A stretch of DNA of 64,000 nucleotides from Clostridiales bacterium (GTDB lineage: Bacteria; Bacillota; Clostridia; Lachnospirales; Lachnospiraceae). The stretch is taken from positions 1 to 64,000 of the forward strand of contig JAHAJA010000017.1 in NCBI GenBank assembly GCA_018372435.1, in the 5' to 3' direction. A model generated the notes under the pieces. The model saw only the letters and a program-made list of their open reading frames with translations. It ran no database searches and was not told the origin of the DNA. The position numbers and the translations under genes are program-made. How positions within the stretch are numbered: position 1 is the stretch's first letter; each line of letters begins with the position of its first letter. Shown piece after piece: positions 60,207-64,000 of this stretch.

Positions 60207-61679
60207 ATGAAACAATATGGTATCTCATATATATTAAAATTGCTAAATATTTCTCCTTCTAAAATGTCTCAAACTTTGAACATAGATCGAACTTTAGTAA
60301 GTAAATGGAAAAATGCCAAAAGAAATGTTGATATTAACAATGAATATTTTGATAAATTAATTGATTATTTATTATTAGTTAATACCCATTTAGGTATCAA
60401 TAGTTTAGAGATTTTTTTTAGAGATTATTACAATCTAAAGTCTTCTTTGGATAATAACCTAACTAAAAAATATTTAATAACATTCATTATGAATCCAAAT
60501 CAAATAACATTAAATAAACAGCCTTCAGTTAATGGAATTACTACAGTGCCTGTAACGATATACAATGGTTTGTCAAATTCTAGAAGCTGTATTCTAGATC
60601 TGTTAGACACAACTTTTAAATATGTAATACCTTGTAAATTAACTTTTATATATTGTAATGTCTTGATTATGTTTATGGAAGATAAGGAATTTCGAATACT
60701 ATGGTATGAAAAACTATTAAATCTATTAAACAATGGTTTTCAATTAGATCTAATTATTTCATCCTATAAGTGTGCAACAGAAATTATTAATTTTACAGCT
60801 TTACTACTACATGATAAATTTAATTTATTATATTCTTCAACTATGAATGAAAACCCAGAGAGTTTTTCCATTCATCATTTTAATAATAAGTTTGTATTAT
60901 TGGGAGTTTATAATAATAGTGAAGAAAATTACTGTAATTATAGTGCTTTATACCAAGATTCCTTATCTATCTCTGCATACACTAATATCGTTCATTCTAT
61001 AAAGTCTTGTAGCAAACCACTCCTTCAATCTATTACCCACAGCGACATTATTAATAACTATAGCATATATGATGTATACTCAAAGCAACATATTTACTTC
61101 TCTGCTATCAATAACGCCTATTATTACAACTGTATACCAACTTATCTGGTAATGAGCGAAGATTTATTTTATGAAGTACTAACTCAATCAACTAATTGTA
61201 AATCCCTAATTGATTCAGAGTTACATAGATACAAACAATCGAGAGCTGATTTATTAAGTAATCTATCCAAAAATAAAGTAGTACACTTTTATCCGCTTAA
61301 CAATTTATATAAATTATCTAAATCGGAAAAAATAACTTATAGTACTGATAACTTAATAACGACACCGCCTTTGACATTAACAAATTCACAATTTAAAAGA
61401 CATCTAAATGACCTTGTAGCCTTTAATCAAACATATAATAATTTTCATGTTTGTCTTACTGATCTAGAACTGGAACCAGCTCTTCGTAATTTTCATATCT
61501 GGTGTAGGAAAAATGAAATTTTTTGCATGTTTAGTAACGAAAATCCAGAACAAATTTTAATCAGTGAAGATATGACTTTTGTCAATTCCATAGCTGATGG
61601 ATTGGATAGATTTTTACAAGATAGTCAACCGGATTTGAAATCCCCCAAAAATGTTGCACACATTTTAACTAATTTATAG
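60207..61679 (+). CDS. Large unrecognised protein with N-terminal HTH
   Basis: 490 residues from ATG 60207 (GGAGG upstream). Residues ~1-45 look like an XRE-type HTH (SYILKLLNISPSKMSQTLNI, DRTLVSKWKNAKRN). The remaining ~440 residues are unusually rich in Asn, Leu, Tyr and Ile, with no motif I recognise. Cys is frequent in the middle (YVIPCKLTFIYCNVLIMF). No membrane or signal segment is clear. The gene is very AT-rich. It may be a one-component regulator with a large ligand domain, perhaps for the surrounding chemotaxis genes, but no function can be assigned. It faces the receptor gene at 61838 convergently. Confidence 0.7.
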   Translation: MKQYGISYILKLLNISPSKMSQTLNIDRTLVSKWKNAKRNVDINNEYFDKLIDYLLLVNTHLGINSLEIFFRDYYNLKSSLDNNLTKKYLITFIMNPNQITLNKQPSVNGITTVPVTIYNGLSNSRSCILDLLDTTFKYVIPCKLTFIYCNVLIMFMEDKEFRILWYEKLLNLLNNGFQLDLIISSYKCATEIINFTALLLHDKFNLLYSSTMNENPESFSIHHFNNKFVLLGVYNNSEENYCNYSALYQDSLSISAYTNIVHSIKSCSKPLLQSITHSDIINNYSIYDVYSKQHIYFSAINNAYYYNCIPTYLVMSEDLFYEVLTQSTNCKSLIDSELHRYKQSRADLLSNLSKNKVVHFYPLNNLYKLSKSEKITYSTDNLITTPPLTLTNSQFKRHLNDLVAFNQTYNNFHVCLTDLELEPALRNFHIWCRKNEIFCMFSNENPEQILISEDMTFVNSIADGLDRFLQDSQPDLKSPKNVAHILTNL

Positions 61680-61729
61680 TAATTATTGTGCTAGATCCCC
61701 TTATTTGTAACTTCATCTTATAAACAACA

Positions 61730-61776
61730 AAATGGTACTTTGCTAATATATTACATAAATTAGCAAAGTACCATTT
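61730..61776. terminator. Bidirectional terminator between convergent genes
   Basis: AAATGGTACTTTGCTAAT (61730-61747) and its exact complement (61759-61776) form an 18-bp stem. T-tracts are short (TTTATT), so efficiency is uncertain. Confidence 0.65.
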
Positions 61777-61837
61777 ATTACTTAGTTGTGGTCATTCTCA
61801 TCATATAAACACTCTTAAATCTACCTTCATCTATTAC

Positions 61838-63958
61838 CTAAATCTTAAATTTACCAATTGCTTGTTGTAATACTTTCGCATCATTGGTAAGTCCCTCTGC
61901 TGCACCCGCTAATTGCTCAATCTCTTCCGATTGACTAATTGCAGTCGCACTAACTTCCTCAGATGCTGCAGCCGATTCTTCAGAAACTGCTGAGATATTC
62001 TGTATAGAATCCAAGGTATCATTCCTTGCACTTTCCATGCCTGCTACATACTGTTTAATCTTATCAAGTTCTAATACCAAATCTTCTACCAGTTTATTAA
62101 TGCTACCAAATACATTAATCGTATCTTGTAAAGCCTTTTCTTGTGTAAGAACAATTTGTTCTGCCTTCTGTGTTGTCTTAGCTGTTGCATTTGTTTGATA
62201 TTGAATGGAGTTAATGATTTCTTGAATCTGATTTGCCGATTCCATTGACTTGGTAGCTAGATTTCTAATTTCTCCTGCTACTACTGCAAAACCTCTACCA
62301 GAATCACCTGCTCTAGCTGCTTCAATGGAAGCATTCAGTGATAGTAAGTTAGTTTGTTCAGAAATTTCATTAATTGCATTAACGATATTCTCAATGGAAC
62401 GAGAATTCTCTTCCAGGTTTTTCATTCCTATTGATATCTCTTTTGTTATCTGTGAAGTTGCCTTTGCTTTATCATTCAGATTATTCACAATTGTTAATCC
62501 ACTTGCCACTGTTTCCATTGTATTCTCGAACAAGCCATCAATTTCATTGGTTTCTTCGTATACTTTATTAACCATGTCTGATAATGTTGACATCTGTTTC
62601 AAACAAGAGTCTGTATCAATTACTTGCTTCGAAGAACCTATAGCGACTTCATTTATCGCAATTGATATATTCTTTGAGGATTCTAACACAATTGAAGAGG
62701 TATTCGACAAGTCTTCTGCCGAAACATTTACCCTGTCACTAACCTCAGCTACTTCTTTTACAAGGTGTTGCATGTTACCAATCATATTGGACAGACTGTT
62801 TTCTAATATCTTAAACTCATCTTTTCGCTTAGTTTTAAACTGAACTGTCAAATCACCTTGTGCTACGCTTTCCATTGTATCTTTCATGTCTCCGATTGCT
62901 TTACCAATACCTCTTGCTAATGCTGTCCCAATCATCAATGCTATAATCGCTGACACAATGGCAAATGCAATAGTTGCTTTTCCGATTGAAGTTGCATTCT
63001 TAAGAATAACTGTTTTAGGAATCAAGTTACATAATACTAATTCTGTTTCTCCAACTTTGCTATATGTAAATAGATAGTTCACATCGTTTAAAGTCACATA
63101 TTCATGGCCACTTGTCTTTCCCGATTCTAATACTTTTATGTAATAATCTTGATTAGCAAATATATTGTCTTCTCCTACTTTTGACTCAGTAGAAAATACC
63201 TCTACGCCATCTTTTGTTACGATGGAAGTAATTGCTCCTTCTTGATACATATTATCAAGCATAGACTCTACATAGCCATGATCAATATCGGTTATTACGT
63301 ATGCTTTTCCCTTTAAAGCTTCCTTAATGTATGATAACCCATACCCCTTTTTTTCTTTCGCATCAATTACACTATGCGAGCCATACCAACCATCTTTTTT
63401 AGCTTCTCCCTCTACTAAATCTGTAGAAGTAAACAGTTCATACGGTGAATTTTGAATTTGATCATTGCCTGTAACGATAGGAGCTCTATTATCACTAATG
63501 ATATACATACTTCTTATTCCATCTATAAGTACACTATTCGTCATAACATCATTCTTAAGATTCCTCATGTACTCTAAATTCTCGAACATATCATCACTTT
63601 TTCCATTATAGTAATAATCGAAGTTCTTATTCGTAATGATTTTTATTGATTGTGTGGCAACTTCTTCAAATATACTTTCCATATATCTAGCATTTGCTTC
63701 TAAGATATCATTGGAAGAACTCTCATAATTCTTAATCATCGCATCTGATGCTAGGTTATAAGATATCAGACCCAAGGAAAATATAAATATTACTGGTGCA
63801 GCAAAACCCATTAGTAGAGCAGTACGCAACTTCCTTTTTCTAGATTCCTTCTGAGATATTTTATTTTGTTTCGCTTTCTTTTTTGACCTCTTTACTTTCT
63901 CTTTTGGTTGCTTAACTTCCTTTTTCTGTTTTTCCATTTCCTTTTTTGCTTTTTTCAT
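61838..63958 (-). CDS. Methyl-accepting chemotaxis protein (dCache type), copy 2
   Basis: 706 residues from ATG 63958 (AAGGAGG, 8 nt), exactly the length of the paralogue at 49563. Same plan: Lys-rich N-terminus, TM1, dCache sensor (MTNSVLIDGIRSMYIISDNR, AYVITDIDHGYVESML), TM2, HAMP and signalling domain. The cytoplasmic part is nearly identical to copy 1, with scattered conservative changes only. The sensor domain differs at many positions (SHSVIDAKEKKGYGLSYI against LHNAIDVRVERGYALTYI), pointing to ligand divergence after a duplication. Confidence 0.95.
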   Translation of the reverse strand: MKKAKKEMEKQKKEVKQPKEKVKRSKKKAKQNKISQKESRKRKLRTALLMGFAAPVIFIFSLGLISYNLASDAMIKNYESSSNDILEANARYMESIFEEVATQSIKIITNKNFDYYYNGKSDDMFENLEYMRNLKNDVMTNSVLIDGIRSMYIISDNRAPIVTGNDQIQNSPYELFTSTDLVEGEAKKDGWYGSHSVIDAKEKKGYGLSYIKEALKGKAYVITDIDHGYVESMLDNMYQEGAITSIVTKDGVEVFSTESKVGEDNIFANQDYYIKVLESGKTSGHEYVTLNDVNYLFTYSKVGETELVLCNLIPKTVILKNATSIGKATIAFAIVSAIIALMIGTALARGIGKAIGDMKDTMESVAQGDLTVQFKTKRKDEFKILENSLSNMIGNMQHLVKEVAEVSDRVNVSAEDLSNTSSIVLESSKNISIAINEVAIGSSKQVIDTDSCLKQMSTLSDMVNKVYEETNEIDGLFENTMETVASGLTIVNNLNDKAKATSQITKEISIGMKNLEENSRSIENIVNAINEISEQTNLLSLNASIEAARAGDSGRGFAVVAGEIRNLATKSMESANQIQEIINSIQYQTNATAKTTQKAEQIVLTQEKALQDTINVFGSINKLVEDLVLELDKIKQYVAGMESARNDTLDSIQNISAVSEESAAASEEVSATAISQSEEIEQLAGAAEGLTNDAKVLQQAIGKFKI

Positions 63959-64000
63959 ATCATGTACCTCCTTAACCGCCAAATAATTATGCATTCAAAC

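Noticed and set aside
1..64000. CRISPR arrays, tRNA and rRNA genes
   Set aside because: No regularly spaced direct repeats with unique spacers, and no cloverleaf or rRNA-like sequence noticed on either strand by eye.

Overview
The DNA is AT-rich, with strong AGGAGG-type ribosome-binding sites, spore-former style regulators (BglG/LicT, MerR, OmpR pairs) and anaerobe redox enzymes (hybrid cluster proteins, iron-sulfur flavoprotein, DUF1858). This points to an anaerobic Clostridia, probably Lachnospiraceae. The gene set recalls Lachnoclostridium (Clostridium) phytofermentans, but that species call is inference from memory.

Region 1 (1 to about 17.9 kb) is the right-hand part of an integrated mobile element, nearly all on the minus strand. 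Its right end is a large serine recombinase (16355-17839) that starts about 60 bp from a peroxiredoxin gene whose first ~30 codons are missing, so the element sits inside that gene. Inward follow a Cro-type regulator, a D5/SF3 primase-helicase, a block of iteron-like repeats, a terminase-small-subunit-like protein, a tail chaperone plus tape measure protein, a resolvase with a res-like site, a sigma-70-family factor, an unknown two-gene operon behind a G9 tract, an exported Big_2 protein, a ribbon-helix-helix regulator, a J-domain protein and a broken antirepressor. No portal, large terminase or capsid gene is visible. The layout (integrase, repressor, primase, origin, TerS) resembles a phage satellite, though a decayed prophage is possible. 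At the left edge a group IIC intron begins just after a terminator hairpin.

Region 2 (18-30 kb) is chromosomal: a cysteine-rich heptad-repeat protein, uracil permease, a polysaccharide-deacetylase-like lipoprotein, GreA, a two-component system with an ABC-2 exporter, and an iron-sulfur flavoprotein.

Region 3 (29.3-43.3 kb) is a nitrosative/oxidative stress island: hemerythrin, DUF1858, two ferritin-like proteins, two hybrid cluster proteins (one fused to DUF1858), an unknown 198-aa protein and a Crp/Fnr regulator. Three identical-architecture sites (GTTGT-N4-ACAAC centred about 41 bp upstream of a TATAAT-derived start) tie them into one probable regulon. Embedded in it is a beta-glucoside PTS operon (LicT-type antiterminator, EIIBCA, 6-phospho-beta-glucosidase) with two RAT/terminator switches.

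Region 4 (43.3-49.5 kb) holds a CNNM/CorC-type transporter behind a leader with an acidic mini-ORF and terminator, a nitroreductase, an MBL-fold gene fragment, a GyrI-like protein, a BtrH-like protein with a MerR-type 19-bp-spacer promoter, its MerR regulator and a GNAT acetyltransferase.

Region 5 (49.5-64 kb) contains three chemoreceptors (two near-identical 706-aa paralogues 10 kb apart), a sugar ABC importer, a membrane-bound AraC regulator and a large unrecognised HTH protein.
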